A DNA stretch of 64,000 nt from Mesorhizobium japonicum MAFF 303099 (lineage in GTDB: Bacteria; Pseudomonadota; Alphaproteobacteria; Rhizobiales; Rhizobiaceae), in assembly GCF_000009625.1 (NCBI RefSeq), contig NC_002678.2, positions 1,240,001 through 1,304,000 on the forward strand, read 5' to 3'. The position numbers and the translations under genes were made by a program. Positions 1 through 8,899 of this stretch are shown here, in pieces (positions within the stretch are counted from its first letter, which is position 1; every line of letters begins with the position of its first letter). The notes below the pieces were generated by a model. That model saw only the letters and a program-made list of their open reading frames with translations. It searched no databases and was not told where the DNA came from.

Positions 1-689
1 CGCGCCCCTGGCGAAGCTTCGCCCGCGCCGATCCCCCGACGCGGCTGCTGTTGCTGGCCTTCGGCGCCTGCCTGGCGGTGATGAACTGCTCCTTCTACCT
101 GGCGCTCGACCGCTTGCCGATCTCGTTGGTGGCGGCAATCGAATTCGTCGGCACCATCGGCGTCGCGCTGATCGGCCTCAGGAGCGCCCGCAACCTCGTT
201 GCCCTTGCCGTGGCCGTCACCGGCACCTTGCTGTTGATCGACGTCAAATGGTCCAGCGATCCCGTCGGCCTGTTCTGGGCCTTCCTCAACGGCGCGCTCT
301 TCGTCGGCTACATCGTGCTCGGCCACCGTGTCGCCCGTTCGGGCGCCGGCGACGGCATTGCGGGCCTCGGTGCCGCCATGGCGGTGGCATTCATCGTCGT
401 GCTGCCTATCGGCTTCAGCGACGCGCTGCCGGCGTTCTTCTCGCCGCCACTGCTCATCGCCGCCATCGGCGTCGGCATCTGCTCCTCGGTCATTCCCTAT
501 ATCTGCGACCAGCTTGCCATGTCGCGATTGCCGCGCTCGAGTTTCGCGCTGATGCTGTCGCTGCTGCCGGTCACCGCGACGCTGATCGGCGTCATCGTGC
601 TGCACCAGATTCCAAGCCTCGGCGATTGCCTGGGGATCGCACTGGTCGTCGCCGGCGTTGCCTTCCACAAGCCGGCGAGCACCGATTAG
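1..689 (+). CDS. EamA/DMT-family permease, 3' part (5' end outside window)
   Basis: This is the C-terminal part of a drug/metabolite transporter of the EamA (RhtA-like) family, an inner-membrane permease that usually exports amino acids or other metabolites. The frame is open from the first bases of the window, and no start codon with a ribosome site is visible, so the true start lies upstream. About seven hydrophobic helices are visible, including the segment around GTIGVALIGL and the last helix around GIALVVAGVAF. The paired EamA repeat is incomplete at the left. It converges with the hydrolase gene downstream, leaving only a 9-bp gap. The substrate cannot be told from sequence. Confidence 0.85.
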   Translation, partial: RPWRSFARADPPTRLLLLAFGACLAVMNCSFYLALDRLPISLVAAIEFVGTIGVALIGLRSARNLVALAVAVTGTLLLIDVKWSSDPVGLFWAFLNGALFVGYIVLGHRVARSGAGDGIAGLGAAMAVAFIVVLPIGFSDALPAFFSPPLLIAAIGVGICSSVIPYICDQLAMSRLPRSSFALMLSLLPVTATLIGVIVLHQIPSLGDCLGIALVVAGVAFHKPASTD

Positions 690-698
690 GCAAACCGC

Positions 699-1592
699 CT
701 ACGCCAGCTTCTGCTTCAGGAAAGCGATCGTCCTGCCCCAGGCGAGATCGGCCGCCTTCTTGTCGTAGCGGGCCGCCGACGTATCATTGTTGAAGGCATG
801 GTTGGCGCCTTCATAGACATAGACCGTGTATTCGACATGCGCGGCATCGAGCGCTTTCTTGAAGGCATCGATGCCGGCATTAGTGCGATCGTCCAGCCCG
901 GCATAGTGCAGCAGCAGTGCCGCCTTGATCTTCGCCGCGTCGGCGGCATTCGGCTGCATGCCGTAATAGGCGACGCTGGCAGCGAGGTCGGGCGCGTTGA
1001 CAGCCAGCATGTTGGCGGTGCCGCCGCCCCAGCAGAAGCCGATGGCGCCGACCTTGCCGTTGCCGTCCTTGTCACCTTTCAGGAAAGCGACGGTCGCCAC
1101 GGCGTTGGCGACGGTCTGCGCCGGATCGAGTTTGGTGAACATGTCGCGCGCCTTGTCCTCGTCATCAGGCGTGCCGCCAAGCGGCGACAGGAAATCCGGC
1201 GCCAGCGCCACGAATCCCTCCAGCGCCACGCGCCGGGCGACGTCGCGTATATGCGGGTTGAGCCCCCGGTTTTCGTGGATGACGATGACGGTGCCGAGCT
1301 TGCCGGCCTGGTTCGCCGGCCTAACCAGATAGCCCTTCATCTCGCCGCCACTGCCGGGATAGCTGATGTCCTCGCCTTTCACGCGGGCATCGTTTTCGGC
1401 AACGATCGCCGCCTGGGCGGAATTCGCCGCCAGCATCGGCGCGATCGCGGCCGCCGCGGCACCCGATCCGGCAAGCCTGGTCAGCTGTTCCATGAATCGG
1501 CGGCGATCGAGCGTCAGATGCGTGTATTCGTCATAGGCATCGATCATCGCCTGCGTGATGACAGGTTTGTCAGCAATGGGGGATCTGGTCAC
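699..1592 (-). CDS. Dienelactone hydrolase family protein, Tat-exported
   Basis: An alpha/beta hydrolase of the dienelactone hydrolase family, 297 aa. The nucleophile motif GFCWGG places the catalytic Cys near residue 187, and the C-terminal NHAF supplies the His. The N-terminal region has a twin-arginine motif (RRRF, residues 30-33) followed by an Ala-rich hydrophobic stretch and ANSAQA, so export by the Tat pathway is likely. I chose the GTG at 1592 because GAGGAG lies 7 nt upstream. An upstream ATG at 1661 only adds a low-complexity extension. Family members open cyclic esters such as dienelactones, but the natural substrate here is unknown and no aromatic-degradation genes are adjacent. 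Confidence 0.88.
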   Translation of the reverse strand: MTRSPIADKPVITQAMIDAYDEYTHLTLDRRRFMEQLTRLAGSGAAAAAIAPMLAANSAQAAIVAENDARVKGEDISYPGSGGEMKGYLVRPANQAGKLGTVIVIHENRGLNPHIRDVARRVALEGFVALAPDFLSPLGGTPDDEDKARDMFTKLDPAQTVANAVATVAFLKGDKDGNGKVGAIGFCWGGGTANMLAVNAPDLAASVAYYGMQPNAADAAKIKAALLLHYAGLDDRTNAGIDAFKKALDAAHVEYTVYVYEGANHAFNNDTSAARYDKKAADLAWGRTIAFLKQKLA

Positions 1593-1827
1593 GGGGGCGC
1601 TCCTCGACTTTGGTGTCCTTGCGTTCGCAAGATAGGGGCTAGCCTCACATCGTCCAGTCACGGCTCAGTCACGCTCCCGTTCCCTGGCAAGCCGCGGCAA
1701 CCATCATCACAATTTTGTCATCGGCGACAAATCTTGATGGCGCTGCCACAATAGTGGGGGAAACTGACTATCCGGCCGGTCCATGACGCGGCCGCGGTCC
1801 TAAGGGCCTGACGTGAAAGGAAAACTG

Positions 1828-1983
1828 ATGACCATGACCTCGCCGATCCTGGCAACCGCCTTCATGGCTGCCACAGCCGCCATTCTGGCGATGCGCGCAA
1901 CCATTGTGGCGGCGAACCGGAAGTCCATGGTCAAGGTCCGCAGCCGCCAGCGTCATCCGGCAAACACGAAAACCCAGGGTTGA
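1828..1983 (+). CDS. Small single-helix peptide (51 aa), coupled to next gene
   Basis: A 51-codon open frame starts with ATG preceded by AAAGGA. Residues 6-30 form one hydrophobic Ala/Ile/Met-rich segment, and the tail (KSMVKVRSRQRH) is strongly basic. That is the layout of a small inner-membrane protein with a cytoplasmic positive tail. The stop codon at 1981 is the first base group of the GAGGTGAAG ribosome site of the following gene (ATG at 1993), which suggests translational coupling. I recognise no family. It could be a chance frame, but the start signal and spacing favour a real gene. Confidence 0.55.
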   Translation: MTMTSPILATAFMAATAAILAMRATIVAANRKSMVKVRSRQRHPANTKTQG

Positions 1984-1992
1984 GGTGAAGTC

Positions 1993-2430
1993 ATGGACGT
2001 ACAGGATATCGTGAACACCGTCTCGCAGAAGGCCGGCCTCGACCAGGCAACGACCGAAAAAGTCGTCGGCACCATTTTCTCGGTACTCGAGCACGAGGCG
2101 GAAGGCACCAGCGCCTCATCCTTCTTCGCCAGGATTCCCGGCGCCGATGCACTGGCGCAGAAATATGACGTCATGGCCGCCGCACCGGCCGGCGGCGGTG
2201 GCGGCTTCCTGTCGTCGCTGCAAGGCGCGCTTGGCGGCGTTCTCGGCGAAAAGGCGGGCGCGCTGGTCAACGGCCTCGCCGCCCTCAAGGCATCCGGCCT
2301 CGATCTGGCGCAGATCCAGAAGGCCGGCGAGACGTTGGTCCAGCAGGCCGAAGCCGCCGCCGGCCCCGATCTGACCAACCAGGTGCTGGGCTCGGTGCCC
2401 AGCCTGAAGAGCCATCTCGGGCTCGGCTAG
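1993..2430 (+). CDS. Small helical protein of unknown function (DUF2267/DUF2780-like)
   Basis: A 145-aa soluble protein. Its N-terminal half (QDIVNTVSQKAGLDQATTEK) resembles the helical start of DUF2267/DUF2780-type proteins. A Gly-rich hinge (AGGGGGF, about residue 66) is followed by a second helical half with LGGVLGEKAGALVNGL. There is no signal peptide or catalytic motif. The ribosome site GAGGTGAAG stands 4 nt before the ATG and overlaps the stop of the 51-aa peptide upstream, so the two are probably one transcription unit. The family assignment is by resemblance only. No function is proposed. Confidence 0.75.
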   Translation: MDVQDIVNTVSQKAGLDQATTEKVVGTIFSVLEHEAEGTSASSFFARIPGADALAQKYDVMAAAPAGGGGGFLSSLQGALGGVLGEKAGALVNGLAALKASGLDLAQIQKAGETLVQQAEAAAGPDLTNQVLGSVPSLKSHLGLG

Positions 2431-2480
2431 AGCAATTCCAGGAAAAGCGTGTGCGGTTTTCCCGGGAAAAGCGCGCAGCG
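2431..2480. repeat. Rhizobial intergenic repeat, AGCAATTCC type
   Basis: The unit starts AGCAATTCCAGGAAAAGCG, directly after the stop codon of the upstream gene, and continues into GGTTTTCCCGGGAAAAGCGC. It matches the left half of the element at 43355-43398. Here the right arm has diverged and no longer closes the palindrome. It sits between convergent genes. Confidence 0.6.
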
Positions 2481-2495
2481 CTTTCCCTTGGGACT

Positions 2496-2534
2496 AGAGC
2501 AGTTCGCCGTTTCCGTGAAACGGTGAACTGATCT
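2496..2534. repeat. Intergenic palindrome, CAGTTCGCCGTTTC type
   Basis: Two 18-nt arms (2496-2513 and 2517-2534) are inverted copies with two mismatches around a 3-nt loop CGT. The element lies between the convergent helical-protein gene and glucose dehydrogenase. It may act as a bidirectional 3' structure. It is of the mobile palindromic kind common in Rhizobiales intergenic DNA. Confidence 0.65.
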
Positions 2535-2568
2535 TGCGCCAGGACCGCTTCTGGCTAGCGCGACACGG

Positions 2569-4887
2569 CTATTTCGGCAGCGCGTAAGCCATCACATAAT
2601 CCCCCGGCTTGGTGCCGACCGAGCCGTGGCCGCCGGCGACGATGACCACGAACTGGCGCCCGTCGGCGACCGTATAGGTCATCGGCGTCGACTGGCCGCC
2701 GGCGGGCAGCCTGGCCTGCCAGAGTTGCCGGCCCGACGTCAGGTCATAGGCGCGCAGATAGTTGTCGACCGCGGCACCCAGGAAGGCGACGCCGCCGGCA
2801 GTGATGATCGGCCCGCCAATGCCCGGCACGCCGACCTTCAGCGGCAGCGGCAGCGGCGTCATATCGTAGACGGTACCGTTGCGATGCTTGTAGGCGATGG
2901 TGCCGGTCCGCAGATCCGCGCCCGCGACATAACCCCAGGGTGGCGCCTGGCAGGGAATGCCGAGAGGCGACAGGAACGGCCCCATCACCACTGCGTAGGG
3001 CGCGCCCTCGTTGCGGTTCAGCCCCTGCTCGCTGCCCTTGGTGTCATCGCCCGGCGGCGGTACGTCCGCGCGGGGCACGAGTCTCGACGTAAACGCCAGA
3101 TAGGTCGGCATGCCGAACATCACCTGCCGCACCGGATCGACTGCCACCCCGCCCCAGTTGAAGACTCCGAAATTGCCGGGGTAGATCAGCGATCCCTGCA
3201 CCGACGGCGGCGTGTAACGGCCTTCGTAGCGCAGCTTGTGGAAGGCAATCCTGCAGGCCATCTGGTCGAACATGGTGATGCCCCACATGTCGGCATCCGT
3301 CAGCGGCTTCGGGCTGAAGGAGAGATCCGACACCGGTTGCGTCGGCGACGTGTGATCGCCCTCGACGGCGCCGCCGGGCGCCGGCACTTCCTTGACTGCA
3401 ACAAGCGGTTCGCCGGTGCGCCGGTCAAGCACATAGAGGTCGCCCTGCTTGGTCGGCCCGACCAGCGCCGGCACCACTGTGCCGTCGGCCTTGGTGATGT
3501 CAATCAGGCTCGGCTGCGCCGGCACGTCCATGTCCCAGAGGTCATGGTGCACGGTCTGCCGCACCCAGCGCAACTGCCCGGTGTTGAGGTCGAGCGCGGC
3601 GATCGAGGAGGAGAATTTCTCGACATTGGCGCTACGCCCGGCGCCGAGCTGGTCCGGCGTCTGGTTGCCGAGTGGCACATAGAGCAGCCCAAGCTTCTCG
3701 TCGGCGCTCGGCGTCGACCACATGTTGGGCGAGTTGGCGGTATAGGTCTGGCCCGCCGCCAGCGGCGTCGTCTGGTCCGGGTTGCCGGAATCCCACTTCC
3801 ACACCAGGGCGCCGGTGCCGACATCATAGGCGCGGATGACCCCCGACGGCTCCTGCGTCGAATAGTTGTCGTTGACCGCGCCGCCGACGATGATCTTGCT
3901 GCCTGATATCAGCGGCGCCGAGGTCGAATAGTAGTAGCCCGATTTCGGATAGGGCATGTTGGTCAGAAGGTTCAGCGTGCCGCCCTCGGCGAAGGCCGGA
4001 CAGACCTGACCGCTGGCGGCGTCGAGCGCGATCAGCCGCGCATCCGAGGTCGGCAGGTAGATGCGGGTCGCGCAGGGCTGGCCGGCGGCGATGGCGGTAT
4101 CGGCATAGTAGGACACGCCGCGGCAGGTCTGGTGCTGGCGGTCCTTGTCGAGCTTGATCTTGGGATCGTAGCGCCATTTTTCCTTTCCGGTCGCGGCGTC
4201 CACCGCGATGGCGAAATTATGCGGCGTGCAGATGTAGAGCGTGTCGCCGATCTTCAGCGGCGTCACCTGATAGGTGGTCTCGCCGATGTCGTCGGGCCCC
4301 TTCACATCGCCGGTGCGATAGGTCCATGCCGGCTGCAGATTGGCGACATTGTCCGGCGTGATCTGGTCGAGCGGCGAATAGCGTTGGCCAAACTGCGTGC
4401 GTCCGTAATAGTGCCACTCGCCAGCCGGCACATCATTACCCAGATTGGCTTTGGGAATCACCTTGTCGGTGTCGAGCGCGCCGTCAATGCCTTTCGGGTC
4501 GGCGGTCATCGAATAGCCGGCCACCGCCAGCGATGCCAGCACGGCCAGGATCAGCGGCGCGCGCCCGTCAGGCCCGGCAAGGCCCCGCCTTGCCCACGGC
4601 GTCAGCAGCCACAGCCCGACCAGCACGATGATGCCGCCGCGCGGGCCGAGCTCCCACCAGTCGAAGCCGATTTCCCAGACCGCCCAGGCCAGCGTGCCGA
4701 GCACAATCGCCGCATAGAGCCAGAGCGCCGTGGAACGGCGCCGGTAGAGCAGCCAGGCGGCGATCAGGAAGGCGAGGCCGACGACGATGTAGTACCAACT
4801 GCCCCCCAGCGAAGCCAGCCAGATGCCACCGCCACCAAGCGCCAGACCGAGGAGAAAGAGAACGAAGGAGGTGATGGTGACAGCCAA
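2569..4887 (-). CDS. gcd: Membrane-bound PQQ-dependent glucose dehydrogenase family protein
   Basis: A quinoprotein dehydrogenase of the glucose/quinate/shikimate family, 772 aa. It oxidises aldoses in the periplasm and passes electrons to ubiquinone. The N-terminal 140 residues contain four to five hydrophobic helices. A PQQ beta-propeller follows, with YSPLDQITPDNVANL, the signature PLGNQTPDQLG and WDMDVPAQPSLID. I chose the TTG at 4887 because GAAGGAG stands 7 nt upstream and the protein then begins directly at the first helix. The ATG at 4926 has no nearby ribosome site. PQQ synthesis genes are not in the window. Whether the substrate is glucose or quinate cannot be decided from sequence alone. 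Confidence 0.92.
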   Translation of the reverse strand: MAVTITSFVLFLLGLALGGGGIWLASLGGSWYYIVVGLAFLIAAWLLYRRRSTALWLYAAIVLGTLAWAVWEIGFDWWELGPRGGIIVLVGLWLLTPWARRGLAGPDGRAPLILAVLASLAVAGYSMTADPKGIDGALDTDKVIPKANLGNDVPAGEWHYYGRTQFGQRYSPLDQITPDNVANLQPAWTYRTGDVKGPDDIGETTYQVTPLKIGDTLYICTPHNFAIAVDAATGKEKWRYDPKIKLDKDRQHQTCRGVSYYADTAIAAGQPCATRIYLPTSDARLIALDAASGQVCPAFAEGGTLNLLTNMPYPKSGYYYSTSAPLISGSKIIVGGAVNDNYSTQEPSGVIRAYDVGTGALVWKWDSGNPDQTTPLAAGQTYTANSPNMWSTPSADEKLGLLYVPLGNQTPDQLGAGRSANVEKFSSSIAALDLNTGQLRWVRQTVHHDLWDMDVPAQPSLIDITKADGTVVPALVGPTKQGDLYVLDRRTGEPLVAVKEVPAPGGAVEGDHTSPTQPVSDLSFSPKPLTDADMWGITMFDQMACRIAFHKLRYEGRYTPPSVQGSLIYPGNFGVFNWGGVAVDPVRQVMFGMPTYLAFTSRLVPRADVPPPGDDTKGSEQGLNRNEGAPYAVVMGPFLSPLGIPCQAPPWGYVAGADLRTGTIAYKHRNGTVYDMTPLPLPLKVGVPGIGGPIITAGGVAFLGAAVDNYLRAYDLTSGRQLWQARLPAGGQSTPMTYTVADGRQFVVIVAGGHGSVGTKPGDYVMAYALPK

Positions 4888-5080
4888 GATGATACTCCTT
4901 CGACTGTTGCGCGCTCGCGCGGCCATGGGCAACCCGGCGCATCGCTCCTGCCCTGCGCACAGCTTTCTCCCGCCTGCCCCGCCTGTCAAGCTGCCCACAC
5001 GCCAAGGTGGCAATCCATCTTGCTTGCGTCAGGGTTTTCCCGCAGTCTCCATGGATCATCTTTCCCGTGGAGCAAGCAAA

Positions 5081-5917
5081 ATGCCGTCATTCCTTCCGCC
5101 GCTGACGCGCATGGCGCTTGTGCTCTACTGCCTCGTCCCGCTCATTGCTGGCACGGTGGCCGCGCCGGCGCAGACAATCGGCGAGATCAATAACGCGAAC
5201 GGCTTTCACGAGATGCTGATGGGCATTGGCCCGGGTTTCACCGCGGCCGTCAAATCGGCGCCGGGAACGCCGCCGCAAAAGGTCCAGGATGCCCTTGCCG
5301 CCGCCATGGAAGGTGCCTTTGATCCGGAGAAGATGGAGGCGGCCATCGAAGCCCGGATGGCGGACAAGCTCAGCGCCAGGGACCTGTCCGAGCTGGCTTC
5401 GTTTTATGCTTCACCCCTGGGCAGACGGGTCACCGCTCTGGAGATCCAGGCTTCGTCACCGCAAGCAAGGGAGGCCAAGAAGATCGGGGGCGCCAAAATC
5501 CTCGACGAGCTTCCATCCAGGGATCCGGCCAGGCTCGCATTGTACAGGAAGATGATGGACGATATCAGCGCCGTCGACACCGGAGAAGCCGTCGGCTTGA
5601 ACATGGGCTATGCGATGCTTTCCGAAATGCTGGGCGCGGCCGGAAAGCCCCTGCCCGACGACCAGGTAATGGCCCTGCTGCGCAAGCAAACCGAAGGGCT
5701 TCGCCGTGACATCGCCAACGATGCCATGGAATCTGCAGCCTATATCTACCGGGATATGTCCATGGCCGACCTGAAGCTCTATGAGGCCTTCCTGGCCTCA
5801 CCCGCCGGCAGCCGCTATTACGACCAGATGCAGGTCGCCCTGGGCGCGGTGATGACGGACGAGGCGCGCTCGTTCGGCCATCGATTTTTCGTCGCCCTCG
5901 GCTACCGCAAGGCCTGA
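5081..5917 (+). CDS. Exported DUF2059 domain protein
   Basis: A 278-aa protein with a signal peptide (hydrophobic MALVLYCLVPLIAGTVAAPAQ, residues 11-31). It has two DUF2059-type repeats, recognisable by FYASPLGRR near residue 110 and FLASPAGSRYYDQM near residue 245. DUF2059 proteins are exported and have no established activity. I chose the ATG at 5081 because GGAG lies 8 nt before it and the signal peptide follows at once. An upstream ATG at 5051 in the same frame is possible. The gene is divergent from glucose dehydrogenase, with the promoters of both in about 190 bp. Confidence 0.85.
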   Translation: MPSFLPPLTRMALVLYCLVPLIAGTVAAPAQTIGEINNANGFHEMLMGIGPGFTAAVKSAPGTPPQKVQDALAAAMEGAFDPEKMEAAIEARMADKLSARDLSELASFYASPLGRRVTALEIQASSPQAREAKKIGGAKILDELPSRDPARLALYRKMMDDISAVDTGEAVGLNMGYAMLSEMLGAAGKPLPDDQVMALLRKQTEGLRRDIANDAMESAAYIYRDMSMADLKLYEAFLASPAGSRYYDQMQVALGAVMTDEARSFGHRFFVALGYRKA

Positions 5918-5947
5918 ACGACGGTATCCCGGGCGAGCGAGAGCTAA

Positions 5948-6193
5948 ATGGCTGGCGAAAATCGATACTCGCCCATCCTAGTGGGCATCTTCCTGTCACA
6001 GATGCTCATCGGCACGCTGGTCGTGGTCGTTTTCCTTTGGATGGGCAAAGCCATCATCCCGAGACATGGCGGCGGTCTGTATGTGCTTGATCGAGTGCAA
6101 GACCCTTATCTCTATTGGGGTCTGCTGGCCGGAATTTTGTTCAGCCTCGTGTTCTTGCCCATCAGGTATCTCTACCAAGGTCCCAAGGGTTAA
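5948..6193 (+). CDS. Small membrane protein, two helices
   Basis: An 81-aa protein with a long N-terminal hydrophobic helix (residues 10-35, VGIFLSQMLIGTLVVVVFLW) and a second one near residues 57-75 (YWGLLAGILFSLVFLPIRYL). It starts 30 bp after the DUF2059 gene, behind GAGCGAGAG, so the two are probably cotranscribed. I recognise no family. It is most likely an inner-membrane protein of unknown function. Confidence 0.7.
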   Translation: MAGENRYSPILVGIFLSQMLIGTLVVVVFLWMGKAIIPRHGGGLYVLDRVQDPYLYWGLLAGILFSLVFLPIRYLYQGPKG

Positions 6194-6313
6194 GCCCTGC
6201 CCGCATCGCGGAGCCGCATCCGAAGCCCATTCTTACCGCGCGGGCACTTTACCGGGAACAAAACGTAGACAGTTCTGGTCTTTCCCTGCCGAATCACTAC
6301 ATTCGGGGGGAAG

Positions 6314-8851
6314 ATGTCCGGCTTTTCCGAAGACATGCCCTTTTTCGACGAACCCAATGCGCGGCCGACGGCCCCGTCGGGCATTGCCGCGCGCGCCATG
6401 GCTGCCCGCGGCGGCCAGAACAGTCCGCCCGATTATCTGAAGGGGCTGAATCCGGAACAAAGGCTGGCGGTGGAGACCACCGAAGGCCCGGTTCTGGTGC
6501 TGGCCGGCGCCGGCACCGGCAAGACGCGGGTGCTCACCACCCGCATCGCCCACATCCTTGCCACCGGCAAGGCCTTCCCATCGCAGATCCTCGCCGTGAC
6601 CTTCACCAACAAGGCCGCGCGCGAGATGAAGCAGCGCATCGGCATCCTGATCGGCGAAGGCAATGTCGAGGGCATGCCCTGGCTCGGCACCTTCCATTCG
6701 ATCGGCGTGAAGCTTTTGCGCCGTCATGCCGAGCTTGCCGGCTTGCGTTCCGACTTCACCATCCTCGACACCGACGATGTCGTGCGGCTGATCAAGCAGT
6801 TGATCCAGGCCGAGGGCCTCGACGACAAGCGCTGGCCGGCCAAGCAGTTCGCGCAGATGATCGACGGCTGGAAGAACAAGGGCCAAGGCCCGGCCGATAT
6901 CGCCGAGGGCGACGCGCGCAGCTTCGCCAACGGCAAGGGCCGCGAGCTCTACAAGGCCTATCAGGAGCGGCTGCAGACGCTGAACGCCTGCGATTTCGGC
7001 GACCTGCTCTGCCACCCCATCCGCATCTTCCGCGCCAATCCGGACGTGCTGAAGGACTACCACCGGCGCTTCAAATACATCCTCGTCGACGAATACCAAG
7101 ACACCAACACCGCCCAGTACATGTGGCTGCGCCTGCTGGCACAGAGGGCAGAAGGCCGCGCCACCGTTAATATCTGCTGCGTCGGCGACGACGACCAGTC
7201 CATCTATGGCTGGCGCGGCGCCGAGGTCGACAACATCCTGCGCTTCGACAAGGATTTTCCCGGCGCCACCATCATAAGGCTGGAGCGCAACTACCGCTCG
7301 ACCGCGCACATCCTTGGCGCTGCCTCCCACCTCATCGCCCACAATGAGGGCCGTTTCGGCAAGACGCTGTTCACCGACCGCAACGACCCCGAGGATGGCA
7401 AGGTCAATGTCCACGCCGCCTGGGATTCCGAGGAGGAAGCCCGCGCCATCGGCGAGACCATCGAGGCCTATCAGCGCCAGAAGCATAATCTCAACGACAT
7501 GGCTATCCTGGTGCGCGCGTCCTTCCAGATGCGCGCCTTCGAGGACCGCTTCATCACGCTCGGCCTCAACTATCGCGTCATCGGCGGTCCGCGCTTCTAT
7601 GAGCGCATGGAAATCCGCGACGCGCTGGCCTTCTTCCGCGTCGTTGCCAACAGCGGCGACGACCTCGCCTTCGAGCGCATCGTCAACGTGCCGAAGCGCG
7701 GCCTGGGCGAAGCCACCATCCGCCAGATCCACGACACGGCGCGCGCCCTGCGCATCCCGATGCTGGAGGCCGCCGGCAACCTCGCCGAAAGCGACGAACT
7801 GAAGCCGAAGCCGCGCGCCGCATTGCGCGAAGTGGCCGCCAATTTCGAGCGCTGGCAGAAGGCGCTGGAAACCAAGCCGCACACCGAGCTCGCCGAGACC
7901 ATTCTCGAGGAGAGCGGCTACACCGACATGTGGAAGAACGACCGCTCGGCCGAGGCGCCGGGACGGCTGGAGAACCTCAAGGAACTGATCCGCTCGATGG
8001 AGGAGTACGAGTCGCTGCGCTCCTTCCTCGAACATGTCGCGCTGGTCATGGATGCCGAGCAGAATGCCGGGCAGGACGCCGTCTCGATCATGACGCTGCA
8101 TTCGGCCAAGGGCCTCGAATTCGAGACGGTTTTTCTCCCCGGCTGGGAGGAAGGCCTGTTTCCCCACCAGCGCGCGCTCGATGAAGGCGGCCGCTCCGGG
8201 CTGGAGGAAGAGCGCCGGCTCGCCTATGTCGGCCTCACCCGGGCCAAGAAGAACCTGCATATCTGGTTCGTCTCCAACCGCCTCATCCATGGGCTCTGGC
8301 AATCGACCATCCCGTCGCGCTTCCTCGAGGAACTGCCTGAATCCCATGTCGAGATCGCCGAAAGCGGCAATTCCTATGGCGGCTACGGCAACCCCTATGG
8401 CGGCGGCTCCTTCGCCTCCGGCCGTGGCGGCCGCCAGAATCCGTACGGCGCCTCGCGCTTCGACAATGTCGGCGCCAACACCGAAAAATCCGGCGCCTTC
8501 TCCAACACCTATTCGACACCCGGCTGGCAGCGCGCGCAGGCCAACCGCACGGAAGCGACCGACCGCAACTGGGGCACGCGCTCCGGCCATCAGGTCGAGC
8601 GCATCGGCTATGGTGAGACCGACTCGGGCTACGGCGCCGGCCGCACCAGCGTAAAGGGCCGCACCATCGACGGCGAACTGGTCGCCAAATCCGTCGCAGA
8701 CAAGCCCTCGCCCTTCAGCGTCGGCGACCGCGTCTTCCACCAGAAATTCGGCAACGGCAACATCTCGGCCATAGAAGGCAACAAGCTGACCATCGACTTC
8801 GACAAGGCCGGCCAGAAACGCGTGCTGGACGGGTTCGTCGCGGCGGTGTGA
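6314..8851 (+). CDS. uvrD: UvrD/PcrA-type superfamily 1 DNA helicase
   Basis: An ATP-dependent 3'-5' DNA helicase of the UvrD/PcrA/Rep class, 845 aa, for repair and removal of proteins from DNA. Walker A GAGTGKT is at residues 65-71, the DEYQDTN motif near 265, GDDDQSIYGWRGA near 298, and the motif V/VI region MTLHSAKGLEFETVF and VGLTRAKKNL near 595-650. The C-terminal 150 residues hold a Gly/Tyr/Asn-rich linker and then a Tudor-like end (FSVGDRVFHQKFGNGNISAI), as in PcrA and UvrD. The start ATG follows GGGGGGAAG. UvrD and PcrA cannot be separated firmly by sequence. Confidence 0.93.
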   Translation: MSGFSEDMPFFDEPNARPTAPSGIAARAMAARGGQNSPPDYLKGLNPEQRLAVETTEGPVLVLAGAGTGKTRVLTTRIAHILATGKAFPSQILAVTFTNKAAREMKQRIGILIGEGNVEGMPWLGTFHSIGVKLLRRHAELAGLRSDFTILDTDDVVRLIKQLIQAEGLDDKRWPAKQFAQMIDGWKNKGQGPADIAEGDARSFANGKGRELYKAYQERLQTLNACDFGDLLCHPIRIFRANPDVLKDYHRRFKYILVDEYQDTNTAQYMWLRLLAQRAEGRATVNICCVGDDDQSIYGWRGAEVDNILRFDKDFPGATIIRLERNYRSTAHILGAASHLIAHNEGRFGKTLFTDRNDPEDGKVNVHAAWDSEEEARAIGETIEAYQRQKHNLNDMAILVRASFQMRAFEDRFITLGLNYRVIGGPRFYERMEIRDALAFFRVVANSGDDLAFERIVNVPKRGLGEATIRQIHDTARALRIPMLEAAGNLAESDELKPKPRAALREVAANFERWQKALETKPHTELAETILEESGYTDMWKNDRSAEAPGRLENLKELIRSMEEYESLRSFLEHVALVMDAEQNAGQDAVSIMTLHSAKGLEFETVFLPGWEEGLFPHQRALDEGGRSGLEEERRLAYVGLTRAKKNLHIWFVSNRLIHGLWQSTIPSRFLEELPESHVEIAESGNSYGGYGNPYGGGSFASGRGGRQNPYGASRFDNVGANTEKSGAFSNTYSTPGWQRAQANRTEATDRNWGTRSGHQVERIGYGETDSGYGAGRTSVKGRTIDGELVAKSVADKPSPFSVGDRVFHQKFGNGNISAIEGNKLTIDFDKAGQKRVLDGFVAAV

Positions 8852-8873
8852 GCTGCCCGGTTCCGAGCAGCTC
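8850..8873. terminator. Short hairpin between convergent genes
   Basis: GAGCTGC at 8850-8856 and GCAGCTC at 8867-8873 form a 7-bp stem directly over the helicase stop codon. They face the end of the sugar operon at 8900. There is no T-run, so intrinsic termination is only possible. Confidence 0.3.
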
Positions 8874-8899
8874 TCAGCGCAGTTCCGGCAGTGCCTCCC

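Noticed and set aside
6233..8740. 835-codon open frame antisense to the helicase gene
   Set aside because: High-GC codon bias leaves the opposite strand open over long genes. The frame lacks a ribosome site and recognisable domains, and the sense gene is clearly real. The same applies to the long frames antisense to ligA, ftsI, murF and the FAD oxidoreductase.
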